A stretch of 43,185 bases of DNA from DASRAP01 sp035277145 (GTDB taxonomy: Bacteria > Gemmatimonadota > Gemmatimonadetes > Gemmatimonadales > Gemmatimonadaceae): the NCBI GenBank assembly GCA_035277145.1, contig DATELA010000068.1, positions 1 through 43,185 of the forward strand, in the 5' to 3' direction. Below are positions 18,190-26,792 of the stretch, one piece after another; within the stretch, counting starts at the first letter, position 1; the number at the start of each line of letters is the position of its first letter. The notes beneath the pieces are model-generated. The model was not told the DNA's origin and made no database searches. It worked only from the letters and a program-made list of their open reading frames with translations. The position numbers were made by a program, and so were the translations under genes.

Positions 18190-20371
18190 GAATCGTCAGC
18201 CGCATTGTGCGTGACGCCTTGCGGCCGGACACGCGATCCAGAATGTCGAGCGTGAGCCAGTAGTTGCCCACAGGGGTCTCGCCAAGGTTCAGCGTGATGT
18301 AATCGGTGAATGCATCACCATGCGGCACCACGCGTTCGTACTTGAAGATCACGCGATCACCAATGAAATCGCCGAACAGCGTCGCGCGCATCGCATTGAT
18401 GATCTGTGCGCGAATGCTTTGCAGTGGCGTGCGTTCACCGTGGAGCGAGATCGACACTTCGTATCGCGACGCGCTGTCCGCGGCCATACCGAAGTCATAG
18501 TTCTCCCATAGAAGCGCGAGTTCAGTACCACGCCGTACTGAGCCGACGATCGGCGCGATGGTGAATCCGTTCCATCGGCGCGTGCCTCCGCGCGGAATTG
18601 CGTTCCCGGTAATCAGAACATCGCTGATGCCGAATCCGCGTGTCGAAAATCCGCTGAGCGTGTCTTCGCCGACCGTCAACGTGGACATCGCTCGTGCAGC
18701 AACCGTCGACGACGCCGAACTCGCCTCGAAGCGGTACAAGTACGGCCCGAGTGCGAGGCGATGCGAGAAGTGGCGCACGTCCGGTGATTTTGGCGACGTC
18801 GAGTCGTGCACCATGCCCACGCCGTTGCCGATCAACCAGAAATCGCTGCGTACCGGTTCGTCGACATCCGATCGCGCGCGAATGATGTCCACCGGCGGGC
18901 TCGACGCGAATACGACGTCCACGGAATCGGGTGTCGCGCGGAAACGCGACACTTGCACGAGCATCGAATCAATTCGTCCGTTGACGATGTTGTCCCAGCG
19001 CGCGGGAATCGAGTCGAGCAGAACCTCCGACCAATATGGGTCGGAGAAGTACGCCGTCCCGAACGTGGGCATTCCCGTAAAGCGGAACGTCATGCGCGCA
19101 TAATCGTACGTCCACCACTCGCGGCCGCCGCGCGCGTCCGGTGGTCCGTAGCGTATGAACACCGCGCCGCGATCGGAATCCGCGCCGCGCTTGCGCAGTT
19201 CGTCCACCGTCCAGCGCAACTCGGCGTACGTGACCCGCGCGAGAAACTCTGCGCGCGGCTTGGCGGTGTTCTGCGACCAGAGCGGATCGGCTGTGAGCCA
19301 GTAGAAGCGTTCGGTTGCGCGCCGAACCGAATCCGGCAAATAGCGAAACTTTGTCGAGTCCTGCGGCCGCAACACGCGCTCGAAGTTGTCTAGCCGCGCG
19401 CGCTCTCGCGCTGGAAGCAAGTTCAGCGCGGTATCAAACACGCCCGCGGCGGCCGGTAGCTCGAGGCGATGCAGCGCGAGGCCCAGCGTCATCCACACCC
19501 AGCCGTCACGCGGGGCGCGGCGCAACTGCGTCCGCGCGAGGTCGGCAAGTTCGCGCCACCGCATGCGCTCGCCGAGCAACATTGCGAGTTGCGAGTACGC
19601 GCGCTGGTACGTTGGATCTGCGGCGTACGCTTCCTTGAAAAAATCTTCCGCGCGGATGTAGTCGAGCTCGTTGAGGAAGTGCCGGTCTTTCGGCGCAAAC
19701 TGCTCAATGATGACCGCGCGCGCCGCGCGCAACGACTCGCGATTGATCGCTTCGCGTGCGCCCGGAATCTCGATTTCGCGAGCAAGCATGCGAGCCGTTG
19801 TGCCGCTGTCCGGCACCGCCTCTCCCGCGACGTCGATCATCCAGGGCGGTGTTGTACCGAAGCTCCCGGGATCATACCGGCGCCAATGCACGCGCCCTTT
19901 TTCCACCGCGGCTTCCGCGATCAGGCGAACATCTCCGCTCGCTCTTGCCTTGCGCAGAGCCACGTCGAACACGTGATACGCCTGCAACCGCATGAGCATC
20001 CAGCCGGTGCCCATGTAGTACTGGCCCTTGGTCAGTTCGTAGCGCGGATTCTTCGGGTCAATGCGCGACGCGAGTCGAATGGAGCTGTCAGCTTCGCGGC
20101 CGAGCAAGGTCCAATCGATCTCTTTCAGTCCGCCTTTTGTGCGATCGCGGTCGTAGAGCATCCACGCGATCATTCCGCGCCGGTACCAGAGCGCGGCGTT
20201 GTTGCGGTCCTTGTCGAGCTGTGCGCGGAGTGATTTGAGAACCTTGATCGATTCCGCGACGGCAGCGACGGTCATCGTGTCGGCGCCGGCGGGGCGTTGC
20301 GCGAGCACGCGCGATGGTTGCGCCAGCCCGGCGCACGTCAACGCCATCGCAACGGCGATTTGGCGAATCAC
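18182..20371 (-). CDS. Secreted TPR/GWxTD-type protein, paralog 5 of 6
   Basis: Function is unknown. It has 729 residues, the shortest copy. The start GTG 20371 overlaps the paralog 6 stop as GTGA. The signal peptide is followed by QRPAGADT, also found in paralog 4. ALWYRRGMIAWMLYDRDRT and AEDFFKEAYAADPTYQRAY mark the helical half. The core is LWSQNTAKPRAE, in which GNE is replaced, followed by RGADSDRGAVFIRYGPPD (~398). The segment after GPPD is short, with WWTYDYARMTFRFTG. IPARWDNI, DSMLVQVSRFR and WENYDFGMAAD mark the beta domain, and the GRIAARVLG stretch has diverged to SIRAQIINAM. Confidence 0.84.
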   Translation of the reverse strand: MIRQIAVAMALTCAGLAQPSRVLAQRPAGADTMTVAAVAESIKVLKSLRAQLDKDRNNAALWYRRGMIAWMLYDRDRTKGGLKEIDWTLLGREADSSIRLASRIDPKNPRYELTKGQYYMGTGWMLMRLQAYHVFDVALRKARASGDVRLIAEAAVEKGRVHWRRYDPGSFGTTPPWMIDVAGEAVPDSGTTARMLAREIEIPGAREAINRESLRAARAVIIEQFAPKDRHFLNELDYIRAEDFFKEAYAADPTYQRAYSQLAMLLGERMRWRELADLARTQLRRAPRDGWVWMTLGLALHRLELPAAAGVFDTALNLLPARERARLDNFERVLRPQDSTKFRYLPDSVRRATERFYWLTADPLWSQNTAKPRAEFLARVTYAELRWTVDELRKRGADSDRGAVFIRYGPPDARGGREWWTYDYARMTFRFTGMPTFGTAYFSDPYWSEVLLDSIPARWDNIVNGRIDSMLVQVSRFRATPDSVDVVFASSPPVDIIRARSDVDEPVRSDFWLIGNGVGMVHDSTSPKSPDVRHFSHRLALGPYLYRFEASSASSTVAARAMSTLTVGEDTLSGFSTRGFGISDVLITGNAIPRGGTRRWNGFTIAPIVGSVRRGTELALLWENYDFGMAADSASRYEVSISLHGERTPLQSIRAQIINAMRATLFGDFIGDRVIFKYERVVPHGDAFTDYITLNLGETPVGNYWLTLDILDRVSGRKASRTMRLTIRE

Positions 20372-22602
20372 TTGATCGTCACGCGCATCGTGCGCGCCGT
20401 TGTGCGTCCCGTGACGCGATCGGTGATTTGCACCTGCAGCAGATACGTGCCGGCCGGCGTCTCACCGAGCGCGACCTCCACGTTGTCGACGAGAATCGGC
20501 GCGTGCGCTACATCGCGTGTGATCTTGATTGTGACGCGATCTGATGTGCGGTCGATGCCCGCGGCGCGGCCAATCGTTCCCACGACGCGCGCGGCGATTC
20601 GTCCGGCGACCGACTGCTGGCGTTGCAACACGACGGCGATGTCGTATCGCGCTGCTCCATTGGTCGCACCCAGGTCGTAATTCTCCCAGATGAGCGAAAT
20701 CGTCGCGTTCTTCGCGATTGGCCCAACGAGCGGCGTCGCGTTTGCGTCGCTCCATCGGCGCTCACCGCCCGACGCGCGGGCGGAGGACGCGATCAACACA
20801 TCGCTGATTGCAAACCCGCGCGTCGCGAAACCAGTGGTCGTATCGTTGGCCGCGAGCACGGCGGCCGTTGCGCGGCCACCCGCCCGCGACCCGTCCGCGC
20901 TCGATTCAGCACGGTAGACATACACGCCCGGTCCGACGCGACGTCTGAATTGCTGCACGGAGGCTGTGGCGGGAACGACGGAATCCCGCGCGACTTCGAC
21001 TGTGCCGCCCGCGTGCATCCAGAAGTCCGTCCGCACCGGTGTCGCGAGATCAGCGAAGCGCGCGATCTCTGCGACCGGCGGCAACACGGCAACCAGTAGG
21101 TCCACAGAGTCCGCCGGGGCGCGGAATCGCGCGGACTGCACCGGCATCGAGTCGATGCGCATCGGTTCCATGTTTCGCCACGAGACGCCGACGATGTCGA
21201 CCAGCTCGTCCTGCGCGGCGCGCATCATGTTCGGCACGTACGCCGTCGCGAACGTCGGCGCCGCGCGAAAGTGGAAGGTCAGGGCCTCGTAGTCGTAATC
21301 CCAGTGCACGTTCGGAGAGTTGGGATTCGTATCCATCGGCTCCGTACGGATGGCATCGGGCGGACCGAGCCGGATATAGATGTTCCCGCGGTCGGTGTCG
21401 GCGCCACGGACGTTCAGTTCCTCGACCGTCCAGCGGATCTCGGCGTACGTGATTCGCGCGAGGAATTCCACGCGCGGTTCATTGCCGTCGCGCGACCACA
21501 TAGGATCGGCTGACAGCCAGTAGTGCCGCGTGAGCGCGTCGCGATTCTGCGGCGTCATGCCGACGAATCGCGCGCTGTCTCCGGACCGAAGCACGCGATC
21601 GAGGCGATCGAGGCGCTCGCGCTCCTCACGCGGCATGCGCGACAGCGCGGAGTCGAACGCGGCGCGCGCAACGCGCGTGTCGCCCATGCGATAAATCGCG
21701 AGCGCGTAGGTCATCCATGCCCATGCGTCAGTCGGAATTGCATCGACACGCTGCTTTGCGACCGTGCCGAGTTCCTTCCAGCGCCGGCGCTCGGCGAGCA
21801 GCATTGCGAGTTGTCGATACGCGCGCGAATGACTGCGCGCCGCATCGAATCCTTCCCGAAACAGCATCTCAGCCTGCAAATAGTCGAGTTCTCCGATGAA
21901 ACCAAGCGACGGACTGACAAACGCCTGCTCGAGGTGTCGGCGTGCGCGCACTGTCGAAGCGCGTGTATACCCAAGGCGTGGGTCAACGCGCGCCGGGTCA
22001 GTCGGCGTCGCGAGTTTCTGATCGGTGGCCGTCATTTGCTCGGCGAGTGACCGCACCTCCGTGCCATGCGCGGCTTCGATCGCGCGATTGGCGATGGCGT
22101 CGTACCGGCGCCAATGGACGCGGCCCGCTTCCACAGCGGCTTCCGCGTACGCGATGGAATCTCCGCCGCGTCGCGCGGCGTCAACCGCACCTCGGAACAT
22201 CGATGCAGCGGCCCATCGTGTGAGCGAGACGCCGGATACGAGCAGATAGCGACCAGCCATCGTGTGATACCGCGCGCTGTCCGGGGCTGCGAGCAGCGCG
22301 CGGCGGAGCGATGTGTCGGCCAGTCGGCCGAGTGTCGTCCAGTCGAGTCCCGCGATCGGCGGTTTATTACGGTCGCGTTCGTAGAGTGCCCACGCAATCA
22401 TCCCGCGCCGAAACCATGCAGCCGCGTCATCCGGATTTGCGCGCACAGCGCTGTCGAGTTGACGCAGCACCGCGAGCGATTCTGCGACGGCTGCGGGCGT
22501 GAGCTTATCCGAGCCTTCCGGTGGTTGTGCAAGCGCCGGTGCGGCAGTGCAGAGGAACGCGATCGCTCTAAGGTGCGTAACCGGCCGGAGCGTCCAACCC
22601 AC
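20368..22602 (-). CDS. Secreted TPR/GWxTD-type protein, paralog 6 of 6
   Basis: Function is unknown. It has 744 residues from GTG 22602, which has a plausible Shine-Dalgarno (AAAGAGG) 5-6 bases upstream. The signal peptide ends at APALAQ. It is the first of the array, 31 bases after ruvB. AAWFRRGMIAWALYERDRN and AEMLFREGFDAARSHSRAY mark the helical half. The core is DPMWSRDGNEPRVE and RGADTDRGNIYIRLGPPD (~402). The PVRWDN motif has drifted to VSWRNMEP, but DSMPVQSARFR is kept. WENYDLG and QSVAGRIAARVVG lie in the beta domain. A middle stretch with LGYTRAST is shared in pattern with paralog 4. Confidence 0.85.
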   Translation of the reverse strand: MGWTLRPVTHLRAIAFLCTAAPALAQPPEGSDKLTPAAVAESLAVLRQLDSAVRANPDDAAAWFRRGMIAWALYERDRNKPPIAGLDWTTLGRLADTSLRRALLAAPDSARYHTMAGRYLLVSGVSLTRWAAASMFRGAVDAARRGGDSIAYAEAAVEAGRVHWRRYDAIANRAIEAAHGTEVRSLAEQMTATDQKLATPTDPARVDPRLGYTRASTVRARRHLEQAFVSPSLGFIGELDYLQAEMLFREGFDAARSHSRAYRQLAMLLAERRRWKELGTVAKQRVDAIPTDAWAWMTYALAIYRMGDTRVARAAFDSALSRMPREERERLDRLDRVLRSGDSARFVGMTPQNRDALTRHYWLSADPMWSRDGNEPRVEFLARITYAEIRWTVEELNVRGADTDRGNIYIRLGPPDAIRTEPMDTNPNSPNVHWDYDYEALTFHFRAAPTFATAYVPNMMRAAQDELVDIVGVSWRNMEPMRIDSMPVQSARFRAPADSVDLLVAVLPPVAEIARFADLATPVRTDFWMHAGGTVEVARDSVVPATASVQQFRRRVGPGVYVYRAESSADGSRAGGRATAAVLAANDTTTGFATRGFAISDVLIASSARASGGERRWSDANATPLVGPIAKNATISLIWENYDLGATNGAARYDIAVVLQRQQSVAGRIAARVVGTIGRAAGIDRTSDRVTIKITRDVAHAPILVDNVEVALGETPAGTYLLQVQITDRVTGRTTARTMRVTIK

Positions 22603-22633
22603 AAGCGCCTCTTTGCCGCAGACGCCTCAAAGG

Positions 22634-23665
22634 TCAGAACAATTCGTTCTGCGCGCCAGTGGGACGTGAGGGCGGAGCGAAGCCCAGATGCTTGTATGCC
22701 GCGCTTGTCGCGGCGCGCCCGCGTGGGGTGCGCTGCACCAGACCCGATTGAACCAGGAATGGCTCGTACGCTTCCTCGAGTGTACCAGAGTCTTCACCGA
22801 TCGCGGCGGCAATCGCTTGAATGCCGACCGGCCCGCCGTCGAACTTTTCGATGATTGTTCGAAGAATTCTCACATCCAAATCATCGAGTCCGAACTGGTC
22901 GACCTCATGGAGCTTGAGCGCGTCGCACGCAACAGTATGTGTAATCGCGCCGTCCGCTTTCACCTGGGCGAAATCGCGCACGCGTCGCAGCAAACGAATC
23001 GCGATGCGAGGCGTGCCGCGCGAGCGTCGCGCGATTTCTTTGGCTGCTTCCGGATCGATCGCGACGTCCAGCACAACGCTCGTGCGTCGCACCACTTCTT
23101 CGATTTCGGTTTCGGGATAGAAGTCGAGCCGCAGCGCCATGCCGAAGCGCGCGCGCAACGGCGCCGTGAGCAAACCGAAGCGCGTTGTTGCGCCGATCAG
23201 TGTGAACCGCTCGATCGGCATCGTGATCGTCTGCGCTTTCGGCCCTTCCGACAATCGAATGTCGATCTTGTAGTCTTCCATCGCCGGATACAAGAACTCC
23301 TCGATGATCGGACGCAGGCGATGGATTTCGTCGATGAACAGAATGTCGCCAGGGCGCAGGTTCGTCAGAGGACCGACGAGATCGCCCGGCTTCTCAAGCG
23401 CCGGTCCCGATGTCGCGTGCAGGTTGCAGCCGACTTCCCGCGCGATCAGCTCCGCGAGTGTTGTTTTGCCAAGCCCCGGCGGTCCGTGAAACAGTACGTG
23501 ATCGAGTGGTTCTGATCGCCCGAGCGCCGCTTTGATCGCGATGTCGAGACTTTCTTTGACGCGCTTCTGCCCAATGAACTCGGCCAGCCGCCGCGGACGC
23601 AACGACAATTCGACGACGGACTCGTCCGCGAGTACCTCAGGCGTTGTGATTTCAGTCCGCGTCAT
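22634..23665 (-). CDS. ruvB: Holliday junction branch migration helicase RuvB
   Basis: RuvB is the hexameric AAA+ motor that, with RuvA, drives branch migration of Holliday junctions. The 343-residue protein shows SLRPRRLAEFIGQ, Walker A HGPPGLGKTTLA, Walker B ILFIDEIHRL, the sensor GATTRFGLL and the winged-helix domain with GGPVGIQAIAAAIGED. The ATG at 23665 is the family start. The immediate upstream sequence consists of 16-bp tandem repeats and shows no Shine-Dalgarno, so the way its translation begins is unusual. Paralog 6 follows 31 bases downstream. Confidence 0.97.
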   Translation of the reverse strand: MTRTEITTPEVLADESVVELSLRPRRLAEFIGQKRVKESLDIAIKAALGRSEPLDHVLFHGPPGLGKTTLAELIAREVGCNLHATSGPALEKPGDLVGPLTNLRPGDILFIDEIHRLRPIIEEFLYPAMEDYKIDIRLSEGPKAQTITMPIERFTLIGATTRFGLLTAPLRARFGMALRLDFYPETEIEEVVRRTSVVLDVAIDPEAAKEIARRSRGTPRIAIRLLRRVRDFAQVKADGAITHTVACDALKLHEVDQFGLDDLDVRILRTIIEKFDGGPVGIQAIAAAIGEDSGTLEEAYEPFLVQSGLVQRTPRGRAATSAAYKHLGFAPPSRPTGAQNELF

Positions 23666-23743
23666 CGTAGTCAGTCGTAATCGTAGTCAGTCGTTATCGT
23701 AGTCAGTCGTTATCGTGGTCAGTCGTAATCGTAGTCAGTCGTA
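23664..23743. repeat. Five-copy 16-bp tandem repeat between ruvA and ruvB
   Basis: Five head-to-tail copies of ATCGTAGTCAGTCGTW (plus strand) lie at 23664-23679, 23680-23695, 23696-23711, 23712-23727 and 23728-23743. Copies differ only in the last base (A or T) and one A-to-G change in copy 4. The array fills nearly the whole gap between the ruvA stop (23752) and the ruvB start. Its first two bases are part of the ruvB ATG. On the mRNA the unit reads as repeated ACGACTGACTACGAT. Copy number could vary by slippage. Confidence 0.95.
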
Positions 23744-23751
23744 CAGGCTTT

Positions 23752-24345
23752 CTATCTGCCCTGAAGCGCCGCCAACGCTTTCTTCACGATTTCCGCCGGC
23801 GCTGCATTGCCATTCTTCTCGACGACGCTACGCACCGCGCGATCCGCATCAGAATCCGAGTACCCAAGCGAGACGAGCGCACGCACCGCGTCGTTTGACA
23901 CCACACCCGGTGTGTCCGCAGCCGGCGCCTCGCCGTCCCACGACTTCAACTTGTCGCCGAGCTCAACGCATAATCGCTCGGCGGTTTTCTTACCGACGCG
24001 TGGTACGCGCTGCAACGATGCAATGTCGCGCGCGCGGATCGCACCGATCAGCCGCGGCGGCGACATTGCGGATAACAAACCCAGCGCGAGGCTCGGCCCA
24101 ACGCCGCTCGCAGTGAGCAGGATCTTGAATAACTCGCGATCGCTTGCCGCGATGAAACCGTAGAGCGCGCTCCCGTCCTCGCGCGTCACCATCGCCGTGT
24201 GCAGTACCACTGCATCGCCAGCGCGCGGGAGCTTTTCCAGTACGCTCAGCGGTATGTGCACATCGTACGCGACGCCGGACGCTGTCAGCACTTCGACGCG
24301 ATCCAATCCGCGCGAAGCAATCGTGCCGCGAACCTGAGAAATCAT
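23752..24345 (-). CDS. ruvA: Holliday junction DNA-binding protein RuvA
   Basis: RuvA binds four-way junctions and loads RuvB. The 197-residue protein opens with MISQVRGTIASRG and has the OB-fold region with YDVHIPLSVLEKL, then the helix-hairpin-helix pair LLTASGVGPSLALGLLS and LQRVPRVGKKTAERLCVEL. A C-terminal RuvB-contacting domain (ALVSLGYSDSDADRAV) follows a Pro/Ala linker. Its start overlaps the ruvC stop by 4 bases. The 86 bases after its stop are mostly the tandem repeat. Confidence 0.96.
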   Translation of the reverse strand: MISQVRGTIASRGLDRVEVLTASGVAYDVHIPLSVLEKLPRAGDAVVLHTAMVTREDGSALYGFIAASDRELFKILLTASGVGPSLALGLLSAMSPPRLIGAIRARDIASLQRVPRVGKKTAERLCVELGDKLKSWDGEAPAADTPGVVSNDAVRALVSLGYSDSDADRAVRSVVEKNGNAAPAEIVKKALAALQGR

Positions 24346-24812
24346 CGTTCGAGCATCACGCAGGTCAGCGCAGCCGCGACGCCATCGGCCGCGTCAGCAG
24401 GGGATGGCGCTGATTTGAGTCGCAACAACTTGGTCGTCATGAACTGCACCTGGTCCTTGGTTGCGCTCCCCGTACCGACGACCGTTTTCTTGATCATCGT
24501 CGGCGCGTATTCGCGAATGCGCACGGACGCGCGCTGACCAGCGAGGAGGATCACGCCGCGCGCATGCCCAAGCACGAGCGTTGTCCGCACATTCTTGTTG
24601 TGAAAAGCGTCCTCGACGGCGAGCAGATCCGGGTGATGGCGCTCGATCAACTCCGCGATGCCTTCAAAAATGTCTGCGAGGCGCTGGGGCAGGGGTGCGG
24701 ATGCATCCGTACGCAACACGCCGCATTCGACGAGCGTTGGTGCGCGTGCGTCGCCTCGCACCACGCCAAATCCGGTGGTCGCCGTGCCCGGGTCGACACC
24801 CAGCACGATCAC
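24342..24812 (-). CDS. ruvC: Holliday junction resolvase RuvC
   Basis: RuvC is the endonuclease that cuts Holliday junctions. In 156 residues it has the acidic active-site set: GVDPGTATTGFGVV (Asp-7), the LAVEDAFHNKN Glu, and the C-terminal Asp pair in PADAADGVAAALT. KKTVVGTGSATKDQV is the typical basic loop. It overlaps ruvA by 4 bases and starts 10 bases after yebC, the common yebC-ruvC-ruvA-ruvB order. Confidence 0.96.
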   Translation of the reverse strand: MIVLGVDPGTATTGFGVVRGDARAPTLVECGVLRTDASAPLPQRLADIFEGIAELIERHHPDLLAVEDAFHNKNVRTTLVLGHARGVILLAGQRASVRIREYAPTMIKKTVVGTGSATKDQVQFMTTKLLRLKSAPSPADAADGVAAALTCVMLER

Positions 24813-24822
24813 CGCGCGGGGC

Positions 24823-25566
24823 TCACGCCGGCGTCAACTTCGAAAGGTCCATGTCGAAGTTCGCGTCGACTTTCTGCACGTCGTCCATATCGTCGAGCGC
24901 TTCGAGCAGCTTGAGCAACTTGTCCGCGTTATCGCCGTCGACCGTCACCGTGTTCTTGGGAACCCACGTGATCGACGCGTCCGCGCACACGAACCCCTTG
25001 GCGTCGAGCGCCTGCTTCACGGCGTGCAATGACGTCGAATCCGTCGTGACCAGAAACCGGTCATCCTCGCGCGCGAAATCTTCAGCGCCTGCTTCCAGCG
25101 CGGCTTCCATCGCAGCGTCTTCATTCTTGCCTTTCGCGTCGATGTACATCTGACCTTTGCGGTCGAACATCCACGCGACCGAATTCGACGTTCCCAACGT
25201 TCCGTTTCCGCGCGACATCGTAAAACGAATGTCCGCGACCGTACGTGTCGGATTGTCGGTGAGCGTCTGGATCATCAGCGCGACGCCACCGGGCCCGTAC
25301 CCTTCGTACAGGATTTCCTGGTAGTCGACGCCTTCGAGTTCGCCTGTGCCTTTCTTGACCGCGCGCTCGATGTTGTCCTTGGGCATCGAGCTCGCTTTTG
25401 CTGCATCAATCGCCGTGCGGAGCCGCGCGTTTCCGTTCGGGTCACCGCCGCCTGCTTTCGCGGCAACGGTGATTTCGCGAATCAACTTCGTAAACAGCGC
25501 ACCGCGCTTGGCGTCGGTCGCTGCCTTGTAGTGCTTGATTTGCTTCCATTTACTGTGGCCGGCCAT
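24823..25566 (-). CDS. yebC: YebC/PmpR family protein
   Basis: This 247-residue protein belongs to the YebC/PmpR family, described as DNA-binding regulators in some bacteria and as aids to translation of difficult stretches in others. The start MAGHSKWKQIKHYKAATDAK is a family hallmark, followed by IREITVAAKAGGGDP, MPKDNIERAVKKGTG, YEGYGPGGVALMI and NRTVADIR-like TRTVADIRFTMSRGNG. The ATG at 25566 has a good Shine-Dalgarno (CGGGAG, 8 bases upstream). It is the first gene of the ~20-kb leftward series. Confidence 0.96.
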   Translation of the reverse strand: MAGHSKWKQIKHYKAATDAKRGALFTKLIREITVAAKAGGGDPNGNARLRTAIDAAKASSMPKDNIERAVKKGTGELEGVDYQEILYEGYGPGGVALMIQTLTDNPTRTVADIRFTMSRGNGTLGTSNSVAWMFDRKGQMYIDAKGKNEDAAMEAALEAGAEDFAREDDRFLVTTDSTSLHAVKQALDAKGFVCADASITWVPKNTVTVDGDNADKLLKLLEALDDMDDVQKVDANFDMDLSKLTPA

Positions 25567-25600
25567 GCCGCGTTCTCCCGAAAACTCAAAGTCCCTGCGC

Positions 25601-25640
25601 CGGGCAGAATATAACCCGAAGCCTCGGGCGTTTCGCGAAA
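25601..25640 (-). promoter_or_regulatory. Candidate promoter of the yebC-ruvCAB-GWxTD-queA-tgt-fmt series
   Basis: Reading leftwards from the upstream terminator, the sequence has TATATT at 25613-25608, a sigma-70-like -10 box inside an otherwise GC-rich stretch. It would give a 5' leader of roughly 35 bases with a Shine-Dalgarno before yebC. No good -35 hexamer is visible 17 bases upstream. The position, directly between a terminator and the first gene of the series, supports the call more than the hexamer does. Confidence 0.45.
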
Positions 25641-25645
25641 AAACA

Positions 25646-25669
25646 AAGCCCCCGCGCGGGCGGGGGCTT
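25646..25669 (-). terminator. Rho-independent terminator after the outer-membrane barrel gene
   Basis: A perfect 9-bp stem, AAGCCCCCG (25646-25654) with CGGGGGCTT (25661-25669), encloses a 6-base loop. On the minus strand it is followed by TTTGTTTTTT. It lies 26 bases beyond the stop of the 25695-26792 gene and separates that group from yebC. Confidence 0.9.
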
Positions 25670-25694
25670 CAGTGAAATCGATTTGTCGCGGACG

Positions 25695-26792
25695 CTATCG
25701 CGCGAAACGCACCGTCATGCCCGCGCGCAATCCCGCGATGTCCGCCGCCGCCGCGCCGTCGAGTGTGCCTACGCCGTACGAAACGCTCGGCGAAAACAGC
25801 AGCGATCCTGACTCGAATCGCGTGCGAACTCCGAAGAAAGTCAGGCTTCCGGCCTTCTCACCATCCACCTGCCACAATCGCGTTTCCACGCTCGGCTCGA
25901 GGAAGAGCGAGCCGGCATTGAACCCAAGCGCGACCGTGAGGTTGTAGATGTTTTCGCCTGGGGCTGTCCCGCCAACCTGTTCGCCCTCGGCGCGATTCAG
26001 GAGCCACGCGCCCACGTAGAGCTGCGTTGCGCCCAGCGGCGCTTCAAGCGCCGCTTGTCCGATCAACCGGTCACCGGTGGAGTACGTCGTCGGCGTCGCG
26101 GAGCCGTCGTCCGTCTTGTCTTCGCCAAACGATGAGTAAATGAGTCCGAAGGTGACCCGGCCGCCGAACGCTTCGCGATCCAGGCCCGCGCGCACACGCA
26201 CCTCGTCAGCAGGCGTGAATCGCAGTTCGTCAGCGTCGGCCTTGAATGCGCCGAACTCCGCCGATTTTCTGAAGCTCGCGCCGAGCCCGAGGTTCCAGCT
26301 GCCCATCGTGCGCGCCAGTGCAACGCCGCCCGTACCGCCGAAGCCATTGCCGAAACTCGAGACCGGGAACGACAGGAAGTCGTTACCGATGGTGCCAGCG
26401 GCAGCCACTTTCGCCGTGTCGACTTTGTACTGGCCGGTGGGTGCATTGATTCCGGCGGTGAGCACGAATGCGCCTTCGCCGAGCGAGTAGTTGAAGCGCA
26501 GCTGCGTATCGGTGAGACCGCTCATGGTGCTCTTGGCATCGGCGATCTTGGTTGTCACCGTCGCAAACGACGTCGCGATGTCAAACGTGAGGCGCGACGA
26601 AATCGGTTGGATGTACGCCAGCGGCATCGCGAACTCAGCCACCGTCGTTTTCTCGCCGCCCGTTTTGATCTCGTACGACATGAACTGTGGCGCGACTCTC
26701 CACGAGCCATCGCCCCAGCCTTGGGCGCCGACCGCGGCGGGCGTCATCGCCGCCGCCAGCATGATGCATTTGCGCATTGCGTGGCGCCTCAC
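25695..26792 (-). CDS. Predicted outer-membrane beta-barrel protein
   Basis: This 365-residue exported protein has a signal peptide ending near AAVGAQG. The rest is made of alternating amphipathic strands rich in Gly, Thr and aromatic residues, and it ends in GMTVRFAR, a plausible barrel C-terminus with a Phe near the end. I do not recognise a specific family; a transporter- or porin-like barrel is the best description. GTG 26792 overlaps the stop of the TPR/CsgG-like gene (GTGA); ATG 26777, just before MRKCIM, is an alternative. Coupling to a CsgG-like factor suggests a shared envelope role. It is followed by a strong terminator. Confidence 0.75.
   Translation of the reverse strand: MRRHAMRKCIMLAAAMTPAAVGAQGWGDGSWRVAPQFMSYEIKTGGEKTTVAEFAMPLAYIQPISSRLTFDIATSFATVTTKIADAKSTMSGLTDTQLRFNYSLGEGAFVLTAGINAPTGQYKVDTAKVAAAGTIGNDFLSFPVSSFGNGFGGTGGVALARTMGSWNLGLGASFRKSAEFGAFKADADELRFTPADEVRVRAGLDREAFGGRVTFGLIYSSFGEDKTDDGSATPTTYSTGDRLIGQAALEAPLGATQLYVGAWLLNRAEGEQVGGTAPGENIYNLTVALGFNAGSLFLEPSVETRLWQVDGEKAGSLTFFGVRTRFESGSLLFSPSVSYGVGTLDGAAAADIAGLRAGMTVRFAR

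Noticed and set aside
23664..23743. Possible CRISPR array
   Set aside because: The 16-bp units are directly adjacent with no spacers and there are no cas genes.
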